From: Woeseiaceae bacterium
Lineage (GTDB): Bacteria; Pseudomonadota; Gammaproteobacteria; Steroidobacterales; Woeseiaceae
Direction: 5' to 3'
Assembly: GCA_028277185.1 (NCBI GenBank)
Contig: JANQGQ010000001.1
Coordinates: 1-64,000, forward strand
DNA: 64,000 nt
Shown in pieces: positions 56,752-64,000 of this stretch. The position numbers and the translations under genes were made by a program. Position 1 is the first letter of the stretch. Each line of letters opens with the position of its first letter. Below the pieces are notes generated by a model. The model was not told the origin of the DNA and searched no databases. It saw only the letters and a list, made by a program, of their open reading frames with translations.

Positions 56752-58890
56752 ATGCAATCCACCATGCGAACAGCGCTTTGCGCTGTCGGTCTGACGATGT
56801 CGTCCGCAGGCATCGCTCAGGAGACCGTAGACACAACCACCGACGTAGCGATCGAAGAACTCATCGTCAGCGCGACGAGAACCGGGCAGCCGGCCACCGC
56901 AATCGCGGGCACCGTCAATGTCATCGATAGCGAGACGCTTCGCCAACAGGCCGCCATCAGTGACGACCTGGCCAGCGTGCTGTCGAGCACGATTCCAGGA
57001 TTCGCGCCGAGCTCGCAAAAACTCGCCGGTCGCGGCGAAACGCTGCGCGGTCGAAACCCCCTGTACCTGATCGACGGCGTGCCGCAACACAACGCGCTTC
57101 GGGACGGTCAGCGCGACGGTCACTCGCTGGACCTGGACTTCGTCGAGCGCATCGAGGTCATTAACGGCTCCAACGCGATCCAGGGCGTCGGTGCAACCGG
57201 AGGGGTCGTCAACACCGTTACGGCATCGCCGGTAGCCGGCGACGAGTGGCAAACGATCACCCGCGCGCGTTTCATGTCAGCAGACGATTTCGAGTCCGAT
57301 GCATTCGGCTACAAGCTCAGTGTGCTCACGGGACGCGGCAGCGACAGCGTCGATTTTGTTGCAGGCATCTCGCTGCACGAGCGCGGCCTGTTTCTCGACA
57401 GCGACGGCAATCCGGTCGGGCTATACCCCACTCAGGGCGACATCATGGATTCGACGGCCCTGAGTCTGTTCGGCAAAGTCGAATGGCGGCCGTTCGATAC
57501 CGCCTCTCTGACAGTCATGGTCAGTGACTTCGACCTCGAAAGAAACGGGGACTTCCGCAGTGTCGCCGGCGACCGCGATCTCGGCATCCCGACCGGTACG
57601 GTTGAAGGCAGCCCGGCCGCCGACGTCGGCGATCCGGCGCGCAACGAAGTCACCACCGTTTCCGTAACCTATCGTCAGGACGAAGTACTCGGCGGAAGCA
57701 TCGAAGCACAGGTATTCGACAACAGCTTTCGCGCACTCTTCGAGGGTGGCACGTTCGGCGGATTCTTCCGGCTGACGCCCGACGGCGACCCGTTTCTCGA
57801 TCAGTCGGCGGTCGTTTCCGACAAGAACGGCATCAAGTTCACGTTCAACCGCGACTTCGCGGACGCGGCCGTCAACCTCTCGGCAGGCCTCGACCTCTTT
57901 CGCGACGAGTCCGCGCAGGAACTCGCGCAGAGCGGCAGGGAATGGGTCCCCGAGACGAGCTTTGAGACGATCTCGCCGTTTCTGCAGCTTGGCTGGACAC
58001 CGGTCGACAGCCTGACGCTATCCGGCGGCGTGCGCCACGAAAACGCGACCTTGAAGGTCGATGACTATACGACGATCGCATCGGCCAACAGCACATTCGT
58101 TGCGGGCGGCGAGCCGGACTTCACCGAGACGCTGTTCAACGTCGGCGTCATCTGGCGTATCACGGACACCTGGTCGGTATACGCTGCAAGCAGTGAGGGC
58201 TTTACGATGCCCGACGTCGGGCGCGTACTCCGCGCCGTGTCCGTGCCGGGAGAGGACGTAGACAGCCTCGTTGCGGTTGAACCGATCGTGACGGACAACG
58301 TCGAGTTCGGCGTCGAGTTCGACAACGGTCCGGTGAGAGGCCGGCTGACCTACTACGAGTCCACGGCCGACAACGGCTCGCGATTGTTCAGCAACCCTGA
58401 AGGCATTTTCGAAGTTCAGCGTCAGCGTACGGAGGTCGACGGCTTCGAGGCGACCCTCGACTACAGATTCGGCGATGCGCTCGCCGTCGGCGGCAACTAC
58501 AGCCGAACCGACGGTCAGTTCGACTCGACGGGCGACGACAGCGTCGACAGCGACCTCGATGGCCTCAACATCGGCCCCGACCGCCTGAACCTCTATGCCT
58601 ACGGAAGCATTGCCGACACGTACCGCTGGCGCGTACAAGTCTCCAATCTCGAGGACCGCAATTTCGACGGCCCCGCCGCACCCACGGACCGCAACTTCGA
58701 CGGCTACACGAAAGTGGATGTCTTCGGCGGCTGGATGACCTCGTTCGGCGAGTTCTCGATAGCAATCGACAACTTGCTCAACGAAGAGTACTTCACCTAC
58801 TTCGCGCAAACGGAACCTGCCGCACGCGCCGACACCTTCTTCCGCGGCAACGGTCGCACATTGACGTTTGGGTGGCAAAAGCAGTTCTAG
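56752..58890 (+). CDS. TonB-dependent outer membrane receptor
   Basis: The 712-aa precursor has a signal peptide (cleavage after SSAGIAQ), the plug domain start EELIVSATRTGQPATAI, plug blocks LRGRNPLYLIDGVPQHNALRDG and VERIEVINGSNAIQGVGATGGVVNTVT, a C-terminal NLLNEEYFTYF block and a terminal phenylalanine (WQKQF) for BAM recognition. The barrel has strongly alternating strands with Asp-rich loops. The Fur-like sites upstream and the PepSY gene 3 bases downstream suggest uptake of a ferric siderophore. The ligand cannot be told from sequence. Confidence 0.95.
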   Translation: MQSTMRTALCAVGLTMSSAGIAQETVDTTTDVAIEELIVSATRTGQPATAIAGTVNVIDSETLRQQAAISDDLASVLSSTIPGFAPSSQKLAGRGETLRGRNPLYLIDGVPQHNALRDGQRDGHSLDLDFVERIEVINGSNAIQGVGATGGVVNTVTASPVAGDEWQTITRARFMSADDFESDAFGYKLSVLTGRGSDSVDFVAGISLHERGLFLDSDGNPVGLYPTQGDIMDSTALSLFGKVEWRPFDTASLTVMVSDFDLERNGDFRSVAGDRDLGIPTGTVEGSPAADVGDPARNEVTTVSVTYRQDEVLGGSIEAQVFDNSFRALFEGGTFGGFFRLTPDGDPFLDQSAVVSDKNGIKFTFNRDFADAAVNLSAGLDLFRDESAQELAQSGREWVPETSFETISPFLQLGWTPVDSLTLSGGVRHENATLKVDDYTTIASANSTFVAGGEPDFTETLFNVGVIWRITDTWSVYAASSEGFTMPDVGRVLRAVSVPGEDVDSLVAVEPIVTDNVEFGVEFDNGPVRGRLTYYESTADNGSRLFSNPEGIFEVQRQRTEVDGFEATLDYRFGDALAVGGNYSRTDGQFDSTGDDSVDSDLDGLNIGPDRLNLYAYGSIADTYRWRVQVSNLEDRNFDGPAAPTDRNFDGYTKVDVFGGWMTSFGEFSIAIDNLLNEEYFTYFAQTEPAARADTFFRGNGRTLTFGWQKQF

Positions 58891-58893
58891 GGA

Positions 58894-59781
58894 ATGCTCG
58901 TCCGGCTGCACCAATGGCTCGGCGTTGCGCTTTCGGCCTGGCTGGCCATTGCGTGTCTGTCGGGCATGCTACTGCTCTGGAAAGACGACTACTACGAGGA
59001 CGGAAGTGAAGCGCTGCTGCACCCGGAGACCGCCGACGTCATTGCTGACTGGACGTACCTGGATGCGCTACCGGCATTTCTCTTCGAGCTGCACGTTCAC
59101 TTGTTGCTGGGTGATGCCGGCCACACGCTCGTCGGCTGGCTTGGCGTTCTGGCAATGACAAACATCCTGCTTGGCATCGCTCTCTGGGTACGAAAACGGC
59201 AGATATTCCGCGCGAGGTTCTTTCTGCCCAGGGCGACAAACAGAGCACGGCTCATGCGGGCGCATGCCGCCCAGGGCAGCGTGCTGGCGACAGCGCTTCT
59301 CGTACTCGTCTTCTCAGGCGTCGCTGTCGTCTTCGCAGGTCCCGTGCAGGCCGCCTTCAATGCCGCGCTGGGAGCAAGCGAGGAATTGCGTCCGGCACCG
59401 GTCAGGACCGATGGGCATGACGAAAAAATCGACTGGCCCGCAGTCATCGAGACGAGTCGGATTGCCCTGCCCGCCGCGGACCTGAGATTCATTTACCTGC
59501 CTGCCGATTCGTCATCCGGGATCGTCCTCAGACTTCGCAACGCGGGCGAACTGCATCCCAACGGACGTAGTTACGTAGTCACCACGCCAACCGGCCACGC
59601 CGCTCTGCAGACAATCGACGCAACGCAGACGGATCTGGGGCCGAGCGCATTCGATTCCCTTTATCCCCTCCATGCCGGCAAGACCGGTTGGCCCGGCTAT
59701 CGATTGGTCGTCTTCGTCGTGGCACTGTCTTTCGCCTACATCGCCGCGAGCGGTGCATACTTGTTCGTAACGAGGCCGTGA
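58894..59781 (+). CDS. PepSY-associated membrane protein
   Basis: The 295-aa protein has four membrane helices (WLGVALSAWLAIACLSGMLLLW with the HQWLG start, then LVGWLGVLAMTNILLGIALWV, VLATALLVLVFSGVAVVFAGPV and YRLVVFVVALSFAYIAASGAYLFV), and a periplasmic loop region with a PepSY-like part. Members such as the pyoverdine-linked reductases reduce ferric siderophores in the periplasm. HxxxH-like histidines are in ELHVHLLLGDAGH. It is 3 bases after the receptor stop and clearly co-transcribed. Confidence 0.88.
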   Translation: MLVRLHQWLGVALSAWLAIACLSGMLLLWKDDYYEDGSEALLHPETADVIADWTYLDALPAFLFELHVHLLLGDAGHTLVGWLGVLAMTNILLGIALWVRKRQIFRARFFLPRATNRARLMRAHAAQGSVLATALLVLVFSGVAVVFAGPVQAAFNAALGASEELRPAPVRTDGHDEKIDWPAVIETSRIALPAADLRFIYLPADSSSGIVLRLRNAGELHPNGRSYVVTTPTGHAALQTIDATQTDLGPSAFDSLYPLHAGKTGWPGYRLVVFVVALSFAYIAASGAYLFVTRP

Positions 59782-59800
59782 GTGTTTTAGAGACGAGTGC

Positions 59801-60706
59801 CTAACGCAGCTTGCGCCAGGCCGCGTCGTAGTCGACCGGCTGCCCGGGCAGCGTCCTGAGGTACGCCAGCAGATCGTCGAGTTCCTGCTCGGTGAAGTAG
59901 GCGAAGCGGTCTCTCGCGACCATCGTCATCAGGCGGAGATCGTCCCGCCCACCCATCGCCTCGCCCTTCGCCATGAGCCTCAGAAAATCCTCGTCCGTGT
60001 AGGCCTCCAGTACCGCGAGGTCCGGCATCGTAAGGTCGATATCGACCTGGCCCCTCAGATCGAAGCCATGGCACTCGTTGCAGGTCGTCTTCGCCAGATA
60101 CTCGCCGCGCGCGAGCGGGTGGCGGGCGTCGAGGATCAACGGCGGCATCGCATCCGCCCAGTCCGCCATGTGCTGCGCTTGTCCACGGAACAGCCGAAAG
60201 CGCGCCTGCCAGCCAAGCCGCGGTTTGGGTAAAGCCTTGTCGACGACCGGTGCGGACTTCAGGAATGCGATCACCGCCGATACGTCTTCGTCGGTTAGCA
60301 GAGCATAGTTATACGAGGGCATGGACCAGAGCGCGCGGCCGTCGTGGCCTATCCCCTGCCGCACCGCGGCCTCGATCGTCGCGGCGTCGTGGCGCTTCGC
60401 GTAGGCCGCGAGATTGGGCGCGACGGCGCGTTCGACCCAATCCCACTCCTCGTCGAACACCTGCCCCTCCAGGTTCTGCCCGTGGCAGCCGAAGCAGCCC
60501 CGCGTCCGCGCGATATGTCTGCCGCGCTCGACGAAACCTGCGTCGTCCCGATCGATCGCCACGAAATCCGGGCCGGGAACGACCGATGCGAGGCGGCGCT
60601 CGCTCTCGAAGTAGACCATGCCCGCGAACGCGAGACCGGCTATCGGCACCAGCATCAGCAGCGCTGCAAGCGTTTTGTTTATCGTTGTTATTGTTGTTGT
60701 CTGCAT
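59801..60706 (-). CDS. Diheme cytochrome c
   Basis: The 301-aa protein has a signal/anchor (LAALLMLVPIAGLAFAGMVYF) and two cytochrome c heme sites, CFGCH (71-75) and CNECH (209-213), each with its own cytochrome domain. Downstream helices include MPSYNYALLTDEDVSAVIAFLKS and FTEQELDDLLAYLRTLP, which carry the typical methionine and terminal helix. It is likely a periplasmic electron carrier. The 5' codons are a short AAC/ACA-rich run. It follows the alpha/beta hydrolase in the same direction with 5 bases between. Confidence 0.92.
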   Translation of the reverse strand: MQTTTITTINKTLAALLMLVPIAGLAFAGMVYFESERRLASVVPGPDFVAIDRDDAGFVERGRHIARTRGCFGCHGQNLEGQVFDEEWDWVERAVAPNLAAYAKRHDAATIEAAVRQGIGHDGRALWSMPSYNYALLTDEDVSAVIAFLKSAPVVDKALPKPRLGWQARFRLFRGQAQHMADWADAMPPLILDARHPLARGEYLAKTTCNECHGFDLRGQVDIDLTMPDLAVLEAYTDEDFLRLMAKGEAMGGRDDLRLMTMVARDRFAYFTEQELDDLLAYLRTLPGQPVDYDAAWRKLR

Positions 60707-60711
60707 AATCT

Positions 60712-61644
60712 TCAGGGAACGGCGTCGAGGAAGTCCCGATAGATCGCCGCGCTATCCGCCGCCCTTTCGAGTATCGGCAGGTGCCCGGTCTCGTCGAGTA
60801 TTTCGTAGCGGGCGTCCGGCAACAGCGTGCGCATGACGTCCACGGCGCTGACGTCGATGAAGCGATCCTCGCGGCCCCAGAGGACCAGCGTCGGTACCTC
60901 GAGGGTCGCGAGTACGGGTTCGAGCGGCGCTTCGCGTCTGTTGCCGCGCCGGCGTATCAGCTCTGCCTTGAAATCCGTGTCGGCAATCGACTCGTCGGCG
61001 AGGACGTTGCCGACGGGCCAGGGGATGAACGGCGGTTCGTGGGACGCCCATTCGATGAGCCTTCGGTACTCTTCCCGGCTACGCGGCAGCGTTACGTCGT
61101 CACCCGCGGCTCGTCTGCGATCGATATCGCTCTGGACGGGGGTACGGATGCCACTGTTCGTGACGAGCATGAGCGAACGAAGTCTTTCGGCATGCGTGTG
61201 CGCGTACCAGCCCGCGATGTGCCCGCCCATCGAGTGCCCGGCGAGGTGCACGGACGCATCGTCGGACACGGCGACGATGAAACGATGCACGCGCCCCGTC
61301 TGCGCCGCGACGCCGTAGTCGAGCGACAGATCGCGCGGCGTCTGCCCGAAACCCGGCAGATCGGGCACGAATACCCGGTAGTCGTCCGTCAGGCGCGCCG
61401 CGAACCGCAACCAGTTGTCCTTGTCGCCGCCGAAGCCGTGCAGCAGAACGATCGTCTCGGCGCCCTCGGGCCCGCCTTTCAGATAGTGCCAGGTTTCACC
61501 GTCGACTGTCCGCGATGCGTAGGTCAGGCCGCTGCGGCCGCGCTCGGTATCGACAAGAAAGCTCGCCACTTCCTGCGGGAAGATCGCCCCGGCCACCGCC
61601 GCCAGCAGCAACGTGACCGCGAGGGCGATACCGAGTTTTTTCAT
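60712..61644 (-). CDS. Alpha/beta hydrolase, secreted or anchored
   Basis: The 310-aa protein has an N-terminal signal/anchor (LGIALAVTLLLAAVAGAIF), the oxyanion region IVLLHGFGGDKDNWLRFA, nucleophile elbow AGHSMGGHIAGWYAH (serine), the acid region LWGREDRFIDVSAVD and histidine in LDETGHLPILERA. It belongs to the lipase/esterase or dienelactone-type group; the substrate is unknown. Its start overlaps the VOC gene stop (ATGA). Confidence 0.88.
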   Translation of the reverse strand: MKKLGIALAVTLLLAAVAGAIFPQEVASFLVDTERGRSGLTYASRTVDGETWHYLKGGPEGAETIVLLHGFGGDKDNWLRFAARLTDDYRVFVPDLPGFGQTPRDLSLDYGVAAQTGRVHRFIVAVSDDASVHLAGHSMGGHIAGWYAHTHAERLRSLMLVTNSGIRTPVQSDIDRRRAAGDDVTLPRSREEYRRLIEWASHEPPFIPWPVGNVLADESIADTDFKAELIRRRGNRREAPLEPVLATLEVPTLVLWGREDRFIDVSAVDVMRTLLPDARYEILDETGHLPILERAADSAAIYRDFLDAVP

Positions 61645-62021
61645 TCGTCGTCCCAGGTGTTCGCGGTTGCTTCGAAATGGGCGTTGGTCACCTGGACGAC
61701 ACAGAATCGCTGGCCGGTGGGCGCCTCCATGACGACCCAGGACCGCACGGCACCCAGCCGCTTCGCGCCCAGCGCCTCGAGACGCGACACCTCGGCATCG
61801 ATATCGTCGGTCTCTATGTCGAGATGGACGCGACTAGCATGTTTCACGGCCTGTACCGCCGCATAGGTTTCCCCGTCCGGGACGTCGAGCGATACGTAGC
61901 GGCCGTCCGATTCGGGAGGACCCGCGGGATAGCCAAGGGCCTCCGACCAGAACCGTCCGGCCGCCTCGATATCCTCGGTCTGACAGTCGATGATGATTCC
62001 TGCGAAACGGCTGCGGTGCAT
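61641..62021 (-). CDS. VOC-fold (glyoxalase-like) protein
   Basis: The 126-aa protein has the two beta-alpha-beta-beta-beta modules of the vicinal oxygen chelate fold: FAGIIIDCQTEDIEAAGRFWSEALGYP and RVHLDIETDDIDAEVSRLEALGAKRL, ending VMEAPTGQRFCVVQ. It is typical of the small bacterial VOC proteins without assigned substrate. It lies 8 bases after the TerB-like gene and overlaps the hydrolase by 4 bases. Confidence 0.88.
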   Translation of the reverse strand: MHRSRFAGIIIDCQTEDIEAAGRFWSEALGYPAGPPESDGRYVSLDVPDGETYAAVQAVKHASRVHLDIETDDIDAEVSRLEALGAKRLGAVRSWVVMEAPTGQRFCVVQVTNAHFEATANTWDDE

Positions 62022-62029
62022 GTGGGCCC

Positions 62030-62500
62030 CTAGCTCCTCGGCATCGTTTCCTCGAAGTAGCGATCGAACGCCCGGTGAATCGTCGCCGGCGCGGTGCCAA
62101 TGGCGTTCAGCGCCATGTTGAAGTGCTCCATTTCGGAGGCTTCCCGGCGCCCGTCAGCGGCGATGACCTTGAGCGCCATGACCGCGATGTCTTCCTTTTC
62201 CGCTTCCGCAAGCGTCTGTCCGAGCTTCGCCAGTTCGGGTGCGAGTCCGGCCTCGTCGGCCAACTCGCTCATCGCACGCGTCAGGAGGCTCAGCGATTCC
62301 GCACTTTCGATCCGGAAGTGGTTTTGTATCTGCGCGATCATCTGCGCCGATTCCTCAGGCTCGATCCGGCCGCTGCCGCGCGCGACGAAGATCAGGAGCG
62401 CGGCGACGAGAAAACGGGAATCGTAGACCCTGACGCCGTCGCGCGTTTCGACGATCAGCTCGTTGCCGTCCAGACGCGATGTTCGGATGGTATCGCTCAT
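62030..62500 (-). CDS. TerB-like helical protein
   Basis: The 156-aa protein has the TerB-type acidic helical pattern: VAALLIFVARGSGRIEPEESAQM and KEDIAVMALKVIAADGRREASEMEHFNMAL. TerB-like domains bind metal or serve as adaptors. The same fold is part of DjlA at the other end of the window. The N-terminal 30 residues are beta-like and extra. Function unknown; tellurite resistance should not be assumed. Confidence 0.8.
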   Translation of the reverse strand: MSDTIRTSRLDGNELIVETRDGVRVYDSRFLVAALLIFVARGSGRIEPEESAQMIAQIQNHFRIESAESLSLLTRAMSELADEAGLAPELAKLGQTLAEAEKEDIAVMALKVIAADGRREASEMEHFNMALNAIGTAPATIHRAFDRYFEETMPRS

Positions 62501-62506
62501 GGCACG

Positions 62507-62701
62507 TCAGTCGGTTTCGTAGCGATACTGGTAGCGGCCGTAGCCGACGATGCTGGCCTCCCAGAGCTTTGCGCGCTTGCCGGTGGCGCGCCGCATCATG
62601 GCGCCGATCTTCTTTGCGGCGCGCCGTTTCTCCGGGTCGTCGATACCGGCGAGAAACGTCGCTACGCTGGCCTTGGTCGGCTGGGTTTTATTCTTCGCCA
62701 T
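62507..62701 (-). pseudogene. Truncated DUF1801 gene
   Basis: The 64-aa product (MAKNKTQPTKASVATFL start) matches the first half of DUF1801/YdhG-like proteins: FLAGIDDPEKRRAAKKIGAMMRRATGKRAKLWEASIVGYGRYQYRYETD. Family members continue for about 70 more residues after this point (GEWFL...); here a stop follows and the TerB-like gene begins 6 bases later. No frame shows the missing half, so it is a deletion rather than a frameshift. The remnant may still be expressed. Confidence 0.7.
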
Positions 62702-62771
62702 CAAGCCTCCGCGCGCGTCGTGGACGATGCCATGATACGCGGGAAACGCCGCAAAATCAGGGTCGTATCCG

Positions 62772-63395
62772 TTACGAACTGGTTCCGAAGAGGCGGTCGC
62801 CGGCGTCGCCGAGACCGGGCACGATGTACTTGCGCTCATTGAGATGACTGTCGACCGACGCCGTATAGACGACGACGTCCGGGTGAGCCGCTTCGACCGC
62901 GGCGAGACCCTCGGGACAGGTGACGATACAGATCACGACGATGTCCGTGGCGCCGTGACGCTTCAGAAGGTCGACGGCCGCGTTCGTGGATCCGCCGGTT
63001 GCCAGCATCGGATCGATGATGATGCACGTACCCCCGTTGGTCTGCGGCGGAAAGCGATCGTAATAGCTGATGGGCGTGGCCGTCTCTTCGTCACGGTACA
63101 GGCCGACGAAACCGACGCGCGCCGTTGGCAGGAGATCGAGGATACCATCGAGCATGCCGACGCCGGCCCGCAGGATCGGCACGACCACAATGTCCGTGTC
63201 GATCTTCCGGCAATTTGCCTCGGCCACCGGCGTCATCACGCTCACCTCCCGCGTGCGCACGTTCTTCAGCGCCTCGTAGCACAGGAACTGGGTGATCTCG
63301 GTCGCGAGTTCGCGGAAGCGTTTGTGCCCGGTCTCGCTGTCGCGGATGATCGCCAGCTTATGCTGGACGCAGGGATGTTGAACTTCTTCGTGCAT
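62772..63395 (-). CDS. upp: Uracil phosphoribosyltransferase
   Basis: The 207-aa protein makes UMP from uracil and PRPP for pyrimidine salvage. The PRPP-binding motif CIIIDPMLATGGSTNAAV, VPILRAGVGMLDGI and the uracil-binding C-terminal YIVPGLGDAGDRLFGT are diagnostic. It precedes the truncated DUF1801 gene on the minus strand; no uracil permease is adjacent. Confidence 0.96.
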   Translation of the reverse strand: MHEEVQHPCVQHKLAIIRDSETGHKRFRELATEITQFLCYEALKNVRTREVSVMTPVAEANCRKIDTDIVVVPILRAGVGMLDGILDLLPTARVGFVGLYRDEETATPISYYDRFPPQTNGGTCIIIDPMLATGGSTNAAVDLLKRHGATDIVVICIVTCPEGLAAVEAAHPDVVVYTASVDSHLNERKYIVPGLGDAGDRLFGTSS

Positions 63396-63438
63396 TGCTT
63401 CTGCTCCGGGCTCTCGCGTGCGATCCCGCCGCGGCCTG

Positions 63439-63840
63439 TCAGTGCCCGCTCAGCGCGAGGACCGGCCGTTCGGCTTCCAGCGTGATCCGGCCGAACCGGC
63501 CCTCGATTTCGTAAACACCTTCTGCGTAAACGCAGAGATTTGCAAGCTTGCCGGTGCCGAGGGCGGCCAGCCCGTCAGCGGTATCGAGCAGCCCGCGCTC
63601 ATCGTGCGTGACGGACTCGCAGCGCGGAAACTCCAGTGTCGCTGCCCGTATGCAGACCTTCTCGGAAGGCCTGGGGCGCTCGTAGAACGGATGCTCCGGC
63701 AACAACAGGACGTCGAGATCGACGAGCAGCGACCCGCGATCCAGCGCCCAGCCAAGGACGTAGGACCCCGAGAGGTCGACACCGCGGAACTCACGGAGGT
63801 CGCGCCACGAAGTCGCGTCCTCGCGCTCCTCGTCGGTCAT
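63439..63840 (-). CDS. Conserved-looking protein of unknown function
   Basis: The 133-aa protein starts MTDEEREDATSWRDLREFRG and alternates beta strands (SGSYVLGWALDRGSLLVDLDVLLLPEHPFY, FGRITLEAERPVLAL). The start overlaps the stop of the cupin gene (ATGA), and upp follows 44 bases later. I do not recognise a family; the regular strand pattern suggests a small all-beta domain. Confidence 0.75.
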   Translation of the reverse strand: MTDEEREDATSWRDLREFRGVDLSGSYVLGWALDRGSLLVDLDVLLLPEHPFYERPRPSEKVCIRAATLEFPRCESVTHDERGLLDTADGLAALGTGKLANLCVYAEGVYEIEGRFGRITLEAERPVLALSGH

Positions 63841-64000
63841 CGGTCATCCCAGGGCAGGTCTTCGCGATTTTCCGTGCCCTCGCCCGGCGTGATGAACCAC
63901 ATCGACGATGGCACCCGCACCCGCGCCGTGTGCCAGGTACCGCGCGGTACGACCAGGTAGTCGCCGGGTTCAGTCAACCGGCAGGAAGTCTCGCGTTGCG
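63837..64000 (-). CDS. Cupin-domain protein (5' end outside window)
   Basis: The last 53 codons read LTEPGDYLVVPRGTWHTARV followed by VPSSMWFITPGEGTENRED and a stop at 63837. The PGDY...PRGTWHT sequence is the second cupin motif with a metal-type histidine. The gene is cut by the window edge, so its length and substrate are unknown. It overlaps the next gene by 4 bases. Confidence 0.8.
   Translation of the reverse strand, partial: QRETSCRLTEPGDYLVVPRGTWHTARVRVPSSMWFITPGEGTENREDLPWDDR

Noticed and set aside
62030-62500. Tellurite resistance operon
   Set aside because: Only a TerB-like fold is present; no terC, terD, terZ or related genes are nearby, and TerB-like folds occur in many unrelated proteins.

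Overview
The window is G+C-rich bacterial chromosome, densely coding, with E. coli-like housekeeping genes and typical gammaproteobacterial gene clusters (lnt-corC-ybeY-phoH-miaB, holA-nadD-rsfS-rlmH, maf-rng-yhdP-nit-tldD, pmbA/yjgA, MFS/uvrA). The TonB-dependent receptor, LptE lipoprotein, Lnt and YhdP/AsmA proteins show an outer membrane. The best guess is a free-living, probably marine gammaproteobacterium near the Chromatiales/Woeseiales-type lineages. This placement is inferred from gene content only.

Layout. 1-10.4 kb: djlA, purC, a helical-backbone metal/corrinoid-binding protein, a YihY-type membrane protein, a secreted NTF2-like protein, divergent pmbA (tldE) and yjgA (darP), purE-purK, and an ExeA-like AAA+ ATPase fused to an FHA domain. 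10.5-25.1 kb: one long, tightly packed run on the minus strand, in transcription order cysS, sufE, yidD, an unknown membrane protein, a Trm112-like gene, holA, nadD, rsfS, rlmH, maf, rng, yhdP, nit, tldD. 25.1-37.4 kb: a repeat-rich spacer, hisI, then the minus-strand run miaB-phoH-ybeY-corC-lnt-leuS-lptE-zincin, a fused sat-cysC, and ssb. 37.7-41 kb: an orphan GspG-like pseudopilin and a dual GGDEF/EAL protein, lying between ssb and the MFS/uvrA pair. 41-53.7 kb: MFS transporter, uvrA, an ATP-grasp protein, a YeiH-type transporter, a very large unknown membrane protein of 1348 aa, slyX and uup. 53.7-60 kb: an accessory, iron-related patch with a one-domain GDT1 transporter, ferritin, a decayed peroxiredoxin copy, an unknown anchored protein, an intact peroxiredoxin, a DUF1761 fragment, Fur-box-like sites, a TonB-dependent receptor and a PepSY membrane protein. 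59.8-64 kb: a minus-strand series of diheme cytochrome c, alpha/beta hydrolase, VOC protein, TerB-like protein, truncated DUF1801 gene, upp, an unknown gene and a cupin cut by the window edge.

How the genes work together. TldD and PmbA (TldE) form one heterodimeric peptidase although the genes are apart. PurC, PurE and PurK are three steps of purine synthesis. LptE and Lnt are envelope biogenesis, while LeuS, CysS, MiaB, RsfS, RlmH, YbeY, RNase G and Uup serve translation and RNA. Ferritin, the peroxiredoxin, the receptor and the PepSY protein look like an iron acquisition, storage and peroxide-defence group under Fur.

The spacers carry at least two repeat families. One is a palindromic element with the core GGTGTCAGACnCC, present at four places and forming perfect inverted repeats with arms up to 46 bp. 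The other is a 120-bp dispersed element present twice. The least explained items are the internally duplicated 1348-aa protein with a TonB-receptor-like motif in its middle, the ExeA-FHA fusion, the pseudopilin/c-di-GMP pair and a HEXXH protein beside lptE. No tRNA, rRNA, CRISPR array, insertion sequence or prophage was recognised.
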